Source: Frigoribacterium faeni
GTDB taxonomy: Bacteria > Actinomycetota > Actinomycetes > Actinomycetales > Microbacteriaceae
Direction: 5' to 3'
DNA length: 64,000 nt
NCBI RefSeq assembly: GCF_011761235.1
Contig: NZ_JAAOYW010000001.1
Span: 496,781-560,780, forward strand
Every line of letters starts with the position of its first letter. The stretch's first letter is position 1. A program made the translations under genes and the position numbers. The notes below the pieces were generated by a model that searched no databases, was not told the DNA's origin, and saw nothing but the letters and a program-made list of their open reading frames with translations. This document shows positions 54,070-63,197 of this stretch, piece by piece.

Positions 54070-54894
54070 ATGCCCCGCACCCGTCTCCGTCTCGCGGCCG
54101 CCGCCGTCTCCGTCGTCGCCGCCGTCGCCTCCCTGTCGGCCTGCGCCCCCACCTCCGGCTCGGGCGGGTCCGGCGACGGCCTCGTCACCGAGGGCAAGCT
54201 GACCGTCGCGACCGGCGAGCCGGCCTACAGCCCCTGGGTCGAGGACGACGACCCGACCACCGGCGAGGGCTTCGAGGCGGCGCTCGCCTACGCCGTCGCC
54301 GACCAGCTGGGCTACGCCGAGGACGACGTCGTCTGGGTGCGCTCGACCTTCGACGAGGCCATCGCCCCCGGCCCGAAGACGTTCGACCTGAACCTGCAGC
54401 AGTTCTCGATCACGGAGCAGCGAGCCAAGGCCGTCGACTTCTCGGCCCCCTACTACGAGACCCGCCAGGCGGTCGTCACGCTGCCCGGCAGCGCCGCCGA
54501 GGGCGCCACGAGCGTCGCCGACCTGGCCGACCTGGCGATCGGCGCGCAGAGCGGCACCACGAGCTTCACCGCAGCCGAGACGGTCATCGACCCCGAGGGC
54601 GGCGTGCAGGCCTACAACTCGAACGACGACGCCAAGGCGGCGCTCGAGGCGGGCCAGGTCGACGCCATCGTGCTCGACGTGCCGACCGCCACCTACTTCG
54701 TCGAGGGCGGCGTCGTGCTCGGCCAGCTCGCCGCCGAGGACGGCGCGAGCGACGAGCTCGGCATCGTGCTGCCCCTCGGCAGCGCCCTCACCGACGACGT
54801 GACCGACGCCGTCGAGGCCCTGCGCGCCGACGGCACCCTCGACCGGCTGCAGCAGCAGTGGCTGGCCGACTACGACCTGACGGAGCTCTCGTAG
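54070..54894 (+). CDS. Polar amino-acid ABC substrate-binding lipoprotein
   Basis: 274 aa SBP_bac_3 family. Lipoprotein signal with lipobox SLSAC (Cys25), then EGKLTVATGEPAYSPWVEDD, FDLNLQQFSITEQRAKAVDF and SDELGIVLPLGSALTDDVTD, typical of amino-acid or glutamine receptors. First gene of a three-gene importer with the permease and ATPase downstream. Confidence 0.92.
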   Translation: MPRTRLRLAAAAVSVVAAVASLSACAPTSGSGGSGDGLVTEGKLTVATGEPAYSPWVEDDDPTTGEGFEAALAYAVADQLGYAEDDVVWVRSTFDEAIAPGPKTFDLNLQQFSITEQRAKAVDFSAPYYETRQAVVTLPGSAAEGATSVADLADLAIGAQSGTTSFTAAETVIDPEGGVQAYNSNDDAKAALEAGQVDAIVLDVPTATYFVEGGVVLGQLAAEDGASDELGIVLPLGSALTDDVTDAVEALRADGTLDRLQQQWLADYDLTELS

Positions 54895-55763
54895 CCCCCA
54901 CGGCGGTCGCCGTCGACGGCCCGCCCGTCAGCGACCTCGAGCTCGGCCGCCGCGCGTACCGCCGGCGACAGTCGGCGCGGTCGATCGCGATCGCCGCCGT
55001 CAGCACCGTCGCGTTCGCCGCGCTCGCCTGGTGGGCCGTGACGAGCACGCCCGGCTGGGACAGGGTCCGCTTCAGCTTCTTCGACGGCCCCACCCTGGTG
55101 GCGGCGTGGCCGCGCGTGCTCGAGGGCCTCTGGCTCAACGTGCGCGTGCTCCTCGTCGCCCTCGTGGGCGTGGCCGTGCTCTCCACGGTGCTGTCGGCGC
55201 TCCGCACGCTGCGCGGTCCCGTGTTCTTCCCCGTGCGTGCCCTCGTGCGCGGCTACACCGACCTGTTCCGCGGCCTGCCGCTGATCATCGTGCTCTACCT
55301 CGTCGGCTTCGGCGTGCCGGGGCTGGGCCTCGGCATCCCCCGGCTGCCGGCGGAGGTGTGGGGCACGGTCGCGCTCGTGCTCACCTACTCGGCCTACGTC
55401 AGCGAGGTCATCCGCGCCGGGCTCGACGCGGTGCACCCGTCCCAGCGGCTCGCGGCCCGCTCGCTCGGCCTCAGCCACGCCGCGACGCTGCGGCTCGTCG
55501 TGTTCCCCCAGGCGATCCGCAAGGTGACCCCGGCCCTGATGAACGACGTCGTCTCGATGCAGAAGGACGTGGGGCTCATCTCGGTGCTCGGCGCCGTCGA
55601 CGCCGTGCGCGCCGCGCAGATCGAGACCGCGACGGCGGCGAACTTCACCCCGTACGTGCTCGCCGGGCTGCTCTTCGTGCTCCTGGCGCTGCCGACCGTC
55701 TGGCTGACCGACTGGCTGTCGGCCCGCCTCCGTCGTCGCGAGCAGGCAGGGAGCGTCGTGTGA
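54858..55763 (+). CDS. Polar amino-acid ABC permease
   Basis: HisM/GlnP-type permease. The only start codon upstream of the first helix in this frame is the GTG at 54858, inside the binding-protein gene (37-base overlap, no clear Shine-Dalgarno), giving 301 aa. The next GTG lies after the first helix begins. Landmarks: LEGLWLNVRVLLVALVGVAV, TDLFRGLPLIIVLYLVGFGV and the EAA loop ARSLGLSHAATLRLVVFPQA. The true start may be non-standard. Confidence 0.85.
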   Translation: MAGRLRPDGALVAPTAVAVDGPPVSDLELGRRAYRRRQSARSIAIAAVSTVAFAALAWWAVTSTPGWDRVRFSFFDGPTLVAAWPRVLEGLWLNVRVLLVALVGVAVLSTVLSALRTLRGPVFFPVRALVRGYTDLFRGLPLIIVLYLVGFGVPGLGLGIPRLPAEVWGTVALVLTYSAYVSEVIRAGLDAVHPSQRLAARSLGLSHAATLRLVVFPQAIRKVTPALMNDVVSMQKDVGLISVLGAVDAVRAAQIETATAANFTPYVLAGLLFVLLALPTVWLTDWLSARLRRREQAGSVV

Positions 55764-56548
55764 CCGAGCAGGGAGCCGAGCCCGGCACGACCGCAGGAGG
55801 CGCGGCGCACGACGCCGAGGTCGTGCTGCGCCTCGAGGGCGTCCGCAAGTCGTTCGGCGGCACGACCGTGCTCGACGGCGTCGACCTCGACGTGGCCCGC
55901 GACGAGGTCGTCGCGCTGATCGGCGCCAGCGGGTCGGGCAAGTCGACGCTGCTGCGCACCGTGAACCTGCTCGAGCAGGTCGACGACGGGCGCATCGTGC
56001 TCGACGGCCAGGACGTCACCGACCCGCGCGTGCGGGTCGACGCCGTGCGCGCCCGCATCGGCGTCGTGTTCCAGCACTACAACCTGTTCCCCCACCTCAC
56101 GGTGCTCGACAACGTGTCGCTCGCGAGCCGGCACGTGCTGCGCCGCCCCCGGGCCGAGGCCGAGGCGCGCGCCCTCGAGCTGCTCGAGCGCGTCGGGCTC
56201 GGCGACAAGGCCCGGGCGTACCCGGACCGTCTGTCGGGCGGTCAGCAGCAGCGCGTCGCCATCGCGCGGGCGCTCGCGCCGAGGCCCACGGTGCTGCTGC
56301 TCGACGAGATCACGAGCGCCCTCGACCCCGAGCTCGTGGGCGAGGTCCTCGACCTCGTGCGCACGCTGAAGCAGGTGGGCACGACCATCCTCATGGCGAC
56401 GCACGAGATGGCGTTCGCCCGCGACGTCGCCGACCGGGTGGTGTTCCTCGACGCCGGGCGCATCGCCGAGCAGGGGCCGCCCGCCCAGCTCTTCGCCGCG
56501 CCGCGCACGGAGCGGGCCCGCGAGTTCCTGTCGCGCGTCTCGGGCTGA
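55760..56548 (+). CDS. Polar amino-acid ABC ATPase
   Basis: 262 aa, GlnQ/HisP family: Walker A GASGSGKS, Q-loop VFQHYNLFPHLTVLDN, signature LSGGQQQR, Walker B VLLLDEITSALDPELVGEVL, H-loop TH. The GTG at 55760 overlaps the permease stop. A 12-base part of the dispersed motif (55795-55806) falls in its variable N-terminal codons. Confidence 0.94.
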   Translation: MTEQGAEPGTTAGGAAHDAEVVLRLEGVRKSFGGTTVLDGVDLDVARDEVVALIGASGSGKSTLLRTVNLLEQVDDGRIVLDGQDVTDPRVRVDAVRARIGVVFQHYNLFPHLTVLDNVSLASRHVLRRPRAEAEARALELLERVGLGDKARAYPDRLSGGQQQRVAIARALAPRPTVLLLDEITSALDPELVGEVLDLVRTLKQVGTTILMATHEMAFARDVADRVVFLDAGRIAEQGPPAQLFAAPRTERAREFLSRVSG

Positions 56549-56589
56549 CGCCCGCCGCCTCCTCGGCCCCTCGACCGGCCGACGACGGG

Positions 56590-56633
56590 ACGGGGCCCGG
56601 GGCGCCGTCGCGAGACGACTCCCCGGGCCCCGT
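56590..56633. terminator. Bidirectional GC hairpin terminator
   Basis: ACGGGGCCCGGGG pairs with CCCCGGGCCCCGT over an 18-base loop, between the convergent amino-acid ABC ATPase (ends 56548) and sugar ABC permease (ends 56652). Confidence 0.88.
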
Positions 56634-56651
56634 GCCGCGCCGGCGCCGGGC

Positions 56652-57860
56652 TCAGCGGCGACGGCGCTTGCTGTAGACGTCGAAGGCGACGGCGAGCAGC
56701 AGCACCAGGCCCTTGATCACCTGCTGCCAGGCCGCGTCGACCGAGAGGATCGAGAGCCCCTGGTTGAGCACGCCCATGACGAGGCCGCCGATGACGGCGC
56801 CCACCACGGTGCCGATTCCGCCCTGCACCGCGGCGCCGCCGATGAACACCGCGGCGATGGCGTCGAGCTCGAAGCTCTGGCCGGCCGACGCGACGGCGCT
56901 GCCGGCGCGCGCCGTGCTGACGACGCCGGCGAGGCCGGCGAGCAGGCCCATGTTGACGAAGATGCCGAAGGTCACCCACTTCGTCTTCACGCCCGACATC
57001 ATGGCGGCGTAGAGGTTGCCGCCCATCGCGTAGACGTGCCGTCCGAAGACCGTGCGCGTCAGCAGGAACGAGTACAGCAGCACGAGCGTCGCGAGGACGA
57101 TGAGGATGATCGGCGTCCCGCGGTTGTAGGCCAGCAGGTAGCAGAGGTACATGATCGCGGCCACGGCGATGGCGATCTTGAGCACGAACGAGACGAGCCG
57201 CTCGCGGGGCAGCTCGAGCCGGCGCAGGTTCGCCCGGGCCCGCAGCTGCTGCGCGACGAGGCCCGCCGAGGCGAGCAGGCCGATGCCGAGCGTGAACAGG
57301 TCGGGCTGGCCCGTCGTCGGCAGGGTGCCCGAGCCGATCGAGTTGAACGCGCGGGGCAGGCCGCTGATCGTGCCGCCCGTGAGCAGCACGAGGGCGATGC
57401 CGCGGAACACGAGCATGCCCGCCAGCGTCACGATGAACGCCGGGATGCCGACGAACGCGACCCAGAAGCCCTGCCACGCGCCGATCAGCGCGCCGACGAG
57501 CAGCGCGAGCGCGACGGCGACGCCCCACGGCAGGCCCCAGTCGTTCATGGCGAGGGCGGCGACCGCGCCGACCGTGGCGACCACGGAGCCGACCGAGAGG
57601 TCGATGTGGCCCGCGATGATGACGATCACCATGCCGATGGCGAGGATCAGCACGTAGGCGTTCTGCTGGATCAGGTTGCTCACGTTGCCCGGGTAGAGCA
57701 GGCGGCCCTCCGTCAGCACCTGGAACAGCAGCACGATCACGAGCAGGGCGGCGAGGATGCCGTACTGGCGCATGTCGATGCGCAGCCGCCGCTTGGCCCC
57801 CGGCATCGGCTGCGGTGCGGGCGGCGGGGCGGACGGACGAGGAGGTGCGGTGGTGGTCAC
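56652..57860 (-). CDS. mmsB: Multiple-sugar ABC permease (MmsB/GguB-like)
   Basis: 402 aa, about ten helices, BPD_transp_2 family. [20 protein letters not shown] and [19 protein letters not shown] are family landmarks, as is [23 protein letters not shown] at 57860 overlaps the ATPase stop; the N-terminus ([17 protein letters not shown]) is a Pro-rich tail with a near-copy of the dispersed motif in antisense. Confidence 0.92.
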   Translation of the reverse strand: MTTTAPPRPSAPPPAPQPMPGAKRRLRIDMRQYGILAALLVIVLLFQVLTEGRLLYPGNVSNLIQQNAYVLILAIGMVIVIIAGHIDLSVGSVVATVGAVAALAMNDWGLPWGVAVALALLVGALIGAWQGFWVAFVGIPAFIVTLAGMLVFRGIALVLLTGGTISGLPRAFNSIGSGTLPTTGQPDLFTLGIGLLASAGLVAQQLRARANLRRLELPRERLVSFVLKIAIAVAAIMYLCYLLAYNRGTPIILIVLATLVLLYSFLLTRTVFGRHVYAMGGNLYAAMMSGVKTKWVTFGIFVNMGLLAGLAGVVSTARAGSAVASAGQSFELDAIAAVFIGGAAVQGGIGTVVGAVIGGLVMGVLNQGLSILSVDAAWQQVIKGLVLLLAVAFDVYSKRRRR

Positions 57861-59404
57861 GAGGCTTCTGCTCCTAGGTTCCTGGTCGCGGTCATGTGGC
57901 GCATCAGCTCTTCCTGGCTGGCGTCGGCGCGCGAGAGCTCGGCCGTGAGCCGCCCCTCGGCGATGGTGTAGATGCGGTCGGAGAGGCCGATCAGCTCGGG
58001 CAGCTCGCTCGAGATGACGATGACGGCCTTCCCCTGGGCGGCCATCTCGGCGATGATCCCGTAGATCTCGTACTTCGCCCCGACGTCGATGCCCCGGGTG
58101 GGCTCGTCGAGGATCAGCACGTCGGGTCCCGAGTAGATCCACTTGCTGAGGACGACCTTCTGCTGGTTTCCGCCCGAGAGGTTCCCCACGACGGACGAGA
58201 CCGACGGGGTCTTGATGTTCATCTGACGGCGGTAGTCGTCCGCGACCGCGTACTCGCGGTTCCGGTCGATGACGCCGAGCCGGGCGAGCTTGCCCAGCGC
58301 GGCCGCCGAGACGTTGACCGTGATGCTGCCGATGAGGTTGAGGCCGTAGCGCTTGCGGTCCTCCGTGACGTAGGCGATGCCGTTGCGGATCGCCTCCCCC
58401 ACCGTGCGGGTCTGGATCTCGACGCCGTCCTTGTAGACGCGGCCCGAGATGTCGCTGCCGTAGGAGCGGCCGAAGAGGCTCATCGCGAGCTCGGTCCGCC
58501 CTGCCCCCATCAGCCCGGCGAAGCCGACGATCTCGCCGGCCCGCACCGTGAACGACGCGTGGTCGACGACGACGCGGTCGGCGTCGACGGGGTGGTGCAC
58601 GGTCCAGTCCTCGACGCGCAGCTTCTCGGCGCCGATGTCGGGCACCCGCGGGGGGAACTGGGCGTCGAGCGGCCGGCCGACCATGGCGCGGATGATGCGC
58701 GTCTCGATCTCCGGGGTGTCCGCGACGGCGAACGCCTCGATGGTCCTGCCGTCGCGGATGACGGTGACCGTGTCGGCGATCGCGCGGATCTCGCCCAGCT
58801 TGTGGCTGATGATGATGGAGGTGATGCCCTGGTCGCGCAGCTGGTCGATCAGCCCCAGCAGGTGCGCCGAGTCATCGTCGTTGAGGGCGGCCGTCGGCTC
58901 GTCGAGGATGAGCAGCTTCACCTCCTTCGACAGGGCCTTGGCGATCTCGACGAGCTGCTGCTTGCCGACGCCGAGCTCGAGCACCTTGGTGACCGGGCTC
59001 TCGGCGAGGCCCACCCTGGCCAGCAGGGCCGTGGCCTCGAGGTTGGTGCGGTTCCAGTCGATGACGCCGCCGCGCTGCACCTCGTTGCCGAGGAAGATGT
59101 TCTCGGCGATCGACAGGAACGGGCTGAGCGCGAGCTCCTGGTGGATGATCACCACGCCGTCGCGCTCGCTGTCGTTGATCGACGAGTAGCGCACGGGCTC
59201 GCCGTCGAGCTCGATGACGCCGTCGAAGCTGCCGTGCGGGTAGACGCCCGACAGCACCTTCATCAGCGTCGACTTGCCGGCGCCGTTCTCGCCGCAGATC
59301 GCGTGCACCTCGCCGCGGCGCACGCTGACGGAGACGCCGTCGAGCGCGCGGACGCCGCTGAACTCCTTGACGATGTCGGTCATCTTGAGGATGACGTCGT
59401 CCAT
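57857..59404 (-). CDS. mmsA: Multiple-sugar ABC ATPase (MmsA/GguA-like)
   Basis: 515 aa tandem ATPase as in sugar importers of the RbsA/XylG class. First domain: Walker A GENGAGKS, Walker [13 protein letters not shown]. Second domain: the P-loop is replaced by [10 protein letters not shown], as usual for the family, with signature [14 protein letters not shown] and Walker [16 protein letters not shown] at 59404. Confidence 0.95.
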   Translation of the reverse strand: MDDVILKMTDIVKEFSGVRALDGVSVSVRRGEVHAICGENGAGKSTLMKVLSGVYPHGSFDGVIELDGEPVRYSSINDSERDGVVIIHQELALSPFLSIAENIFLGNEVQRGGVIDWNRTNLEATALLARVGLAESPVTKVLELGVGKQQLVEIAKALSKEVKLLILDEPTAALNDDDSAHLLGLIDQLRDQGITSIIISHKLGEIRAIADTVTVIRDGRTIEAFAVADTPEIETRIIRAMVGRPLDAQFPPRVPDIGAEKLRVEDWTVHHPVDADRVVVDHASFTVRAGEIVGFAGLMGAGRTELAMSLFGRSYGSDISGRVYKDGVEIQTRTVGEAIRNGIAYVTEDRKRYGLNLIGSITVNVSAAALGKLARLGVIDRNREYAVADDYRRQMNIKTPSVSSVVGNLSGGNQQKVVLSKWIYSGPDVLILDEPTRGIDVGAKYEIYGIIAEMAAQGKAVIVISSELPELIGLSDRIYTIAEGRLTAELSRADASQEELMRHMTATRNLGAEAS

Positions 59405-59475
59405 GTGGTCCTCGTTCCGGGTCGGGGAGCCGGCGGCGGCCCCGAGGGGGCCGCCGCCGGCACGGGGAGGTGGGA

Positions 59476-60606
59476 TCAGAGACCGACGTCGGAGGCGTCG
59501 ACGAACCCGGAGTCGACGAGGACCGACTGGACGTCGTCCTTCGTCACGACGACGGGGTCGAGCAGGTACGCCGGGACGACCTTGACGCCGTTGTCGTACG
59601 TCTCGGTGTCGTTCGTCTCGGGCTCGTCGCCCGCCACGATCGACGCGATCATCGCCTGCACCTGGGTGCCGAGCTCACGGGTGTCCTTCCAGACGGTCAT
59701 CGACTGCTGGTCGGCGAGGATCGCCTTGACGTTGGCGACGTCGGCGTCCTGGCCCGTGATGATGGGCCAGTCCGACCCGGCCTGGTAGCCGGCGGCGTCG
59801 AGGCTGGCCTCGATGCCGAGGGCGAGGCTGTCGTTGGGCGAGAGGACGACGTCGACCTTCTCGCCGCCCGTGTAGAACGACTGGAGGCGGTTGTCCATCT
59901 CGGCCTGGGCGTCGTCCGAGCCCCAGCCGAGGATGCCGATGGCCTTCCAGCCGTCGTCGTCGGCCGGTGCCTTGCCGCTCGGCACCGTGAGGACGCCGCT
60001 CTCGACGTAGGGCTGCAGGACGTCCCACGCACCGGCGAAGAAGAAGCCGGCGTTGTTGTCGTCGGGGCTGCCGGCGAAGGGCTCCATCGTGAAGGGCCCC
60101 TTCTCGCCGTCGGCCAGGCCGAGCTGGTCGACGATGTACTCGCCCTGCAGCTGGCCGACCTTGTAGTTGTCGAAGGTGGCGTAGTAGTCGACCGCCTCCG
60201 TGCCGTTGATGAGACGGTCGTAGGCGATGACCTTCACGTCCTGCGAGGCGGCGTCCTCGAGCACGGGCCCGAGGGTCTGGCCGTCGATGGCGGCGACGAC
60301 GAGGATCTTCGCACCGCCCGCGACCTGGTTCTGGATCTGGCTGATCTGCTGGTCGGTCTTGTTGTCGGCGTACTGCAGGTCGACGGTGCAGTCGTCGCCC
60401 TCCAGCTTCTCCTTCAGGCCCTCGCCGTCGTTGATCCAGCGCTCGAGGCTGCGGGTCGGCATGCTGATGCCGACGTTGCAGTCGGCGCCGGAGGCGTCGC
60501 CGCCGCCCGAGCCTCCGCCGGACGAGCCGGCGGGGGCACACGCGGCGAGACCGGCGACGAGGCCGACCGTGAGGGCCGCGACGGAGATCTTTCGTGCTGT
60601 GGTCAT
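59476..60606 (-). CDS. chvE: Multiple-sugar-binding lipoprotein (ChvE-like)
   Basis: 376 aa. Lipoprotein signal with lipobox LAAC (Cys23), Gly/Ser linker, then the periplasmic-binding-protein fold: [40 protein letters not shown] and [20 protein letters not shown] match ChvE/XylF sugar receptors. AAGGAT precedes the ATG at 60606. Likely substrates are xylose, galactose or arabinose-type sugars. First gene of the chvE-mmsA-mmsB operon. Confidence 0.93.
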   Translation of the reverse strand: MTTARKISVAALTVGLVAGLAACAPAGSSGGGSGGGDASGADCNVGISMPTRSLERWINDGEGLKEKLEGDDCTVDLQYADNKTDQQISQIQNQVAGGAKILVVAAIDGQTLGPVLEDAASQDVKVIAYDRLINGTEAVDYYATFDNYKVGQLQGEYIVDQLGLADGEKGPFTMEPFAGSPDDNNAGFFFAGAWDVLQPYVESGVLTVPSGKAPADDDGWKAIGILGWGSDDAQAEMDNRLQSFYTGGEKVDVVLSPNDSLALGIEASLDAAGYQAGSDWPIITGQDADVANVKAILADQQSMTVWKDTRELGTQVQAMIASIVAGDEPETNDTETYDNGVKVVPAYLLDPVVVTKDDVQSVLVDSGFVDASDVGL

Positions 60607-60980
60607 GGTGCGGATCCTTTCGATGGGATCTGCCCGGGCGACACCGGCCGCGGCTCCCCCGGGTGTCCGGGGAGCGTGGCGGCCGTGGTTCATCGTCGAA
60701 CCGGTCCAGATCGAGCTGTACTGCGCTGTCCTGCTCGAGGCCGACGTGGGTGCGTCGGCTATTTGTTGGCCCTCGGAACATATAGCCGGGAGGCGGTCGA
60801 CACCAGGGGTCGACGGCCTCGTTACCCAATCGAGATGAACGATGCTCGGGTCGGTGCAGATGCGAGATCTTCTGCCCGCTCTGCAATTTCACAGGCTTCG
60901 TTTAAGGTGTCGCGGGACGCTGCCCCTGGCACGCCGTGCCGACCCACGCCCAGCGCCGCAGACCGACCAGGAGACAGACC
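60607..60980. promoter_or_regulatory. Divergent regulatory region between chvE and YceI genes
   Basis: 374 bases without a gene and noticeably less GC-rich in parts (near 60760-60790 and 60885-60910, for example ATTTCACAGGCTTCGTTTAA). It contains the 31-base inverted repeat at 60757-60787 and should house both promoters. No confident hexamers called. Confidence 0.5.
60757..60787. promoter_or_regulatory. 11-9-11 inverted-repeat operator candidate for the sugar ABC operon
   Basis: GGCTATTTGTT and AACATATAGCC form arms symmetric at 10 of 11 positions around a 9-base spacer. The TTTGTT-type half-site recalls operators of ROK/XylR-type sugar repressors. It lies 151 bases upstream of the chvE start. 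No regulator gene is adjacent, so it would act from elsewhere. Confidence 0.6.
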
Positions 60981-61673
60981 ATGAAGAAGAAGACCGGGAT
61001 CGTGCTCGGAGTGGCGGCCGTCGTCGTGGTGGGCGTCGGCGTCACCGCCGCCGTCGCCGGGCCCGCGTTCTACCGCGACGTGATCGTGGGCGAGCCCGAG
61101 GCCGCGCCCACCGTGTCCGTGACGCCCGGCGCCACGACCATCGACACCAGCGACCTCTCCGGCACCTGGGCCGTCGGCGACGGCAGCACGGCGGGCTACC
61201 GCGTGGACGAGGTGCTGAACGGCACCGACGTCACCGTCGTCGGCAGCACCGACCAGGTGACCGGCTCGGTCACGGTCGACGGCGACGCCGTGACCGCGGC
61301 GACCGTCGAGGTCGACGTGGCGAGCATCGCCACCGACAGCGCGAACCGCGACGGCTACTTCCGGGACGACGCGATGGAGGCGTCGACGTACCCCACGGCG
61401 ACCTTCGTCCTCTCCGAGCCCATCGACGCGGGCGTGCCCGCCGACGGCGAGGTCGAGACCGTCGAGGCGACGGGCGACCTCACGATGCACGGCGTGACGA
61501 AGAGCGTGACCGTCTCGCTGCAGGCCGCCCTCTCCGGCGACGGCGTCCAGGTCAGCGGGTCGGTCCCGGTGACGTTCAGCGACTTCGGCGTCGAGGCGCC
61601 CAGCTTCGGCTTCGTCCAGGTCGAGGACTCGGGCACGGTCGAGTTCCTCGTGTCGGCGACGCCCGCCTCCTAG
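60981..61673 (+). CDS. Membrane-anchored YceI-family protein
   Basis: 230 aa. N-terminal anchor (KKKTGIVLGVAAVVVVGVGV, residues 2-21) and an exported YceI lipocalin-like domain (about 55-228): DLSGTWAVGDGSTAGYRVDE, RDGYFRDDAMEASTYPTATF and VTFSDFGVEAPSFGFVQVED. YceI proteins bind isoprenoid lipids. AGGAGA precedes the ATG at 60981. Its TAG stop overlaps that of the convergent nnrD gene (CTAG). Confidence 0.9.
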   Translation: MKKKTGIVLGVAAVVVVGVGVTAAVAGPAFYRDVIVGEPEAAPTVSVTPGATTIDTSDLSGTWAVGDGSTAGYRVDEVLNGTDVTVVGSTDQVTGSVTVDGDAVTAATVEVDVASIATDSANRDGYFRDDAMEASTYPTATFVLSEPIDAGVPADGEVETVEATGDLTMHGVTKSVTVSLQAALSGDGVQVSGSVPVTFSDFGVEAPSFGFVQVEDSGTVEFLVSATPAS

Positions 61674-62503
61674 GTCCGGCGCAGCAGCCCCGCGATCGTC
61701 GCCGGCAGCGCGTCGACGAGACCCAGCACCGTCAGCGGCCCTCCCCCGCTCGCCCTCTCGGCGGCGAGGCCGTGCACGACGGCCGCGGTCGCGGCGAGAC
61801 GGGCGAGGGCGTCCTCCTGCTCGAGCGCGACGTCCGCGTGGGTCGCGACGAGCGCGCCCAGCACGCCGCCGAGGGCGTCGCCCGCACCGGCCGTCGCGAG
61901 CCACGAGGGGGCGCTCTCCGCGACGAGCCGCGTGCCCCCGGCCGACGCCACGTGGGTGCGGTGGCCCTTCACGAGCACCGTGCAGCCCCACTCGCCCGCC
62001 GCCCGCGCCGCCGCCTCGGCCGGGTCGGCGGCGACGTCGTCGACCGACCGGCCCGTGGCCCGCGCGAGCTCGCGGAAGTGCGGCGTGACGACGACCCGCC
62101 CCGTCGCCCGCTCGCGCAAGCCGATCGCGCCCGCGTCGAGCACCAGGGGCAGCCCCGAGGAGGCGGCGGTCTCGAATCCGTCGGAGGTCTCGTCGTCGAG
62201 GTGGTCCGGGTCCACCCCGGAGCCGAGCAGCCAGGCCTGCACCCGGCCCGGGCTCGTGACGGCCTCCGGGCGGCGGTGCAGCACGAAGTCCGAGGCCCGG
62301 GCGGGCCCGAGGTAGCGGAGCATGCCGACCCCCGTGTGCAGCGCCGCCTCTACGCCGAGCACCGCGGCGCCCGGGTAGGCCGTCGAGCCGGTCACGACGC
62401 CGAGCACGCCGCGGCTGTACTTGTCGTCGTCCGCGGCGGGCACGGCGATCCAGTCGGCGGCGTCGGCGGGGGTCCAGGGGGCAGGGCGGGAGTCGGTGGT
62501 CAC
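61670..62503 (-). CDS. nnrD: ADP-dependent NAD(P)H-hydrate dehydratase
   Basis: 277 aa CARKD/YjeF C-terminal-domain protein that repairs hydrated NAD(P)H. KYSRGVLGVVTGSTAYPGAA, VVVTPHFRELARATG, VLVKGHRTHVAS and the ATP-site WLATAGAGDALGGVLGAL are present. The NnrE epimerase domain fused in many bacteria is absent. GTG start at 62503. Confidence 0.93.
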   Translation of the reverse strand: MTTDSRPAPWTPADAADWIAVPAADDDKYSRGVLGVVTGSTAYPGAAVLGVEAALHTGVGMLRYLGPARASDFVLHRRPEAVTSPGRVQAWLLGSGVDPDHLDDETSDGFETAASSGLPLVLDAGAIGLRERATGRVVVTPHFRELARATGRSVDDVAADPAEAAARAAGEWGCTVLVKGHRTHVASAGGTRLVAESAPSWLATAGAGDALGGVLGALVATHADVALEQEDALARLAATAAVVHGLAAERASGGGPLTVLGLVDALPATIAGLLRRT

Positions 62504-62561
62504 GCCCCGACGCTAGTCGACCGCACCGCGGCGACGTCCACGGCGCCGATACGGTGGAGCG

Positions 62562-63197
62562 ATGAGCATCTCCCTCCCCGGCCGCACCGTCGTCTTCGAC
62601 TACGGCGAGGTGATCTCCCGGTTCCCGGACGACGCCTCGCGACGCCGCATCGAGGACCTCGCGGGCGTCGACCCCGCCGCGCTGTGGGCCAGCTACGGAG
62701 CCCACCGGCACGCCCTCGACCACGGCCGCCTCACCGCGACCGCGTACTGGCGCGCGGTCGAGGCCGACACCGGCGCCTCCTGGTCGCGCACGCGCGTCCA
62801 CGAGCTGTGGGCCGCGGACTTCCCGTCGTGGTTCGTGCCCGAGCCCGGCACGCTCGACGTGATCGCCGACCTGTCCGACGGCGGCACCCGCCTGGCGATC
62901 CTCTCGAACGCCGGCCTCGACTTCTCGTCGCCGTTCCGGCACTCGCCCCTCGGCGACCTGTTCGAGCACGTCTTCGTCAGCGCCGAGCTCGACGATCTCA
63001 AGCCCTCGGCCTCGATCTTCCGCCACGTCCTCGCCGAGCTCGGAACAACCGCGGCCGACACGGTGTTCATCGACAACAGGTCCGACAACGTCGAGGCCGC
63101 CCGGGCGCTCGGCATCACCGGGCACCTGTTCACCGGCCCCGAGCCGCTCCGGCTCTTCGTCGAGGGCCTCGCGGGCCACCCCACCGAAAGGCGATGA
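62562..63197 (+). CDS. HAD-family hydrolase
   Basis: 211 aa. Motif I VVFDYGEVI (DxG variant seen in subfamily IA), cap domain, motif II LAILSNAGL, motif III Lys in DDLKPSASIF and motif IV FIDNRSDNV. Probably a small-molecule phosphatase or dehalogenase-like enzyme; substrate unknown. Its stop overlaps the next gene (ATGA). Confidence 0.9.
   Translation: MSISLPGRTVVFDYGEVISRFPDDASRRRIEDLAGVDPAALWASYGAHRHALDHGRLTATAYWRAVEADTGASWSRTRVHELWAADFPSWFVPEPGTLDVIADLSDGGTRLAILSNAGLDFSSPFRHSPLGDLFEHVFVSAELDDLKPSASIFRHVLAELGTTAADTVFIDNRSDNVEAARALGITGHLFTGPEPLRLFVEGLAGHPTERR

Noticed and set aside
62562-62600. Inactive HAD because motif I is DxG rather than DxD
   Set aside because: DxG is a known variant in this HAD subgroup and motifs II-IV are present, so loss of function is not supported.
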